A stretch of DNA of 14,032 bases, from NCBI GenBank assembly GCA_964458125.1, contig CAYWHE010000101.1:1-14032 (forward strand), written 5' to 3'. Below, one piece after another: positions 13,978 to 14,032 of the stretch (its first letter is position 1; each line of letters opens with the position of its first letter). A model generated the notes under the pieces. It was not told the DNA's origin. It saw only the letters and a program-made list of their open reading frames with translations, and ran no database searches. This DNA comes from CAYWHE01 sp964458125. GTDB lineage: Bacteria > Bacteroidota > Bacteroidia > AKYH767-A > OLB10. A program made the translations under genes and the position numbers.

Positions 13978-14032
13978 ATTCAATTCGACTTGACTTTTAC
14001 AAGGACAACGTCCGAAGTGAAAGTTGTAGTCG

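Noticed and set aside
13960..14031. Possible minus-strand gene entering from the right edge
   Set aside because: All minus-strand frames are open to the edge over this short distance and end in stops (for example at 13960 and 13980), so no frame can be chosen, and the region overlaps the proposed terminator.
1..14032. Defence, CRISPR, toxin-antitoxin, phage or transposon genes
   Set aside because: No repeat array, transposase, integrase, nuclease or toxin-like motif was seen in any frame; the gene content is housekeeping plus a glycan module and two orphans.

Overview
The window looks like chromosomal DNA of a member of the Bacteroidota, probably class Bacteroidia. The evidence is a type IX secretion (T9SS) C-terminal sorting tail at the left edge, promoters of the Bacteroidota type (TTG, 16-19 bp, TAnnTTTG), mostly A-rich start regions without Shine-Dalgarno sequences, and a ribosomal protein L32 that lacks most zinc cysteines. 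No rRNA, tRNA, CRISPR array, insertion sequence or phage gene was recognised. A finer placement cannot be supported from the sequence.

Left part (1-2050): the end of a secreted T9SS protein, a near-perfect intrinsic terminator, then a single gene for a fused, two-domain peptide-type ABC transporter ATPase without permease genes beside it. A 554-base gap follows (2051-2604). It holds a possible 24-residue membrane micropeptide gene and the promoter of the next operon.

Centre (2605-7387): a housekeeping lipid-synthesis cluster in the classical order DUF177 (yceD-like), rpmF, plsX, fabH, accB, accC. AccB and AccC supply two of the parts of acetyl-CoA carboxylase that make malonyl-CoA, FabH starts fatty acid chains, and PlsX passes finished acyl chains to phospholipid synthesis. 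A strong promoter with an unusually good ribosome binding site precedes DUF177. A second promoter overlaps the fabH stop codon and can drive accBC separately.

Right-centre (7463-11613): four tightly packed genes for a GT4 glycosyltransferase, two SAM-dependent methyltransferases and a Wzx-like polysaccharide flippase. Two junctions are ATGA stop/start overlaps and the third gap is 4 bases. This looks like a small surface-glycan or exopolysaccharide module.

Right end (11614-14032): a small minus-strand gene for a 68-residue acidic protein of unknown function, an AT-rich divergent intergenic region with competing hairpins, and a 543-residue all-helical protein of unknown function with its own promoter and a probable terminator. 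I see no clear evidence of a new defence or mobile system. The most open questions are the 543-residue protein, the two tiny genes and the substrate of the glycan module.
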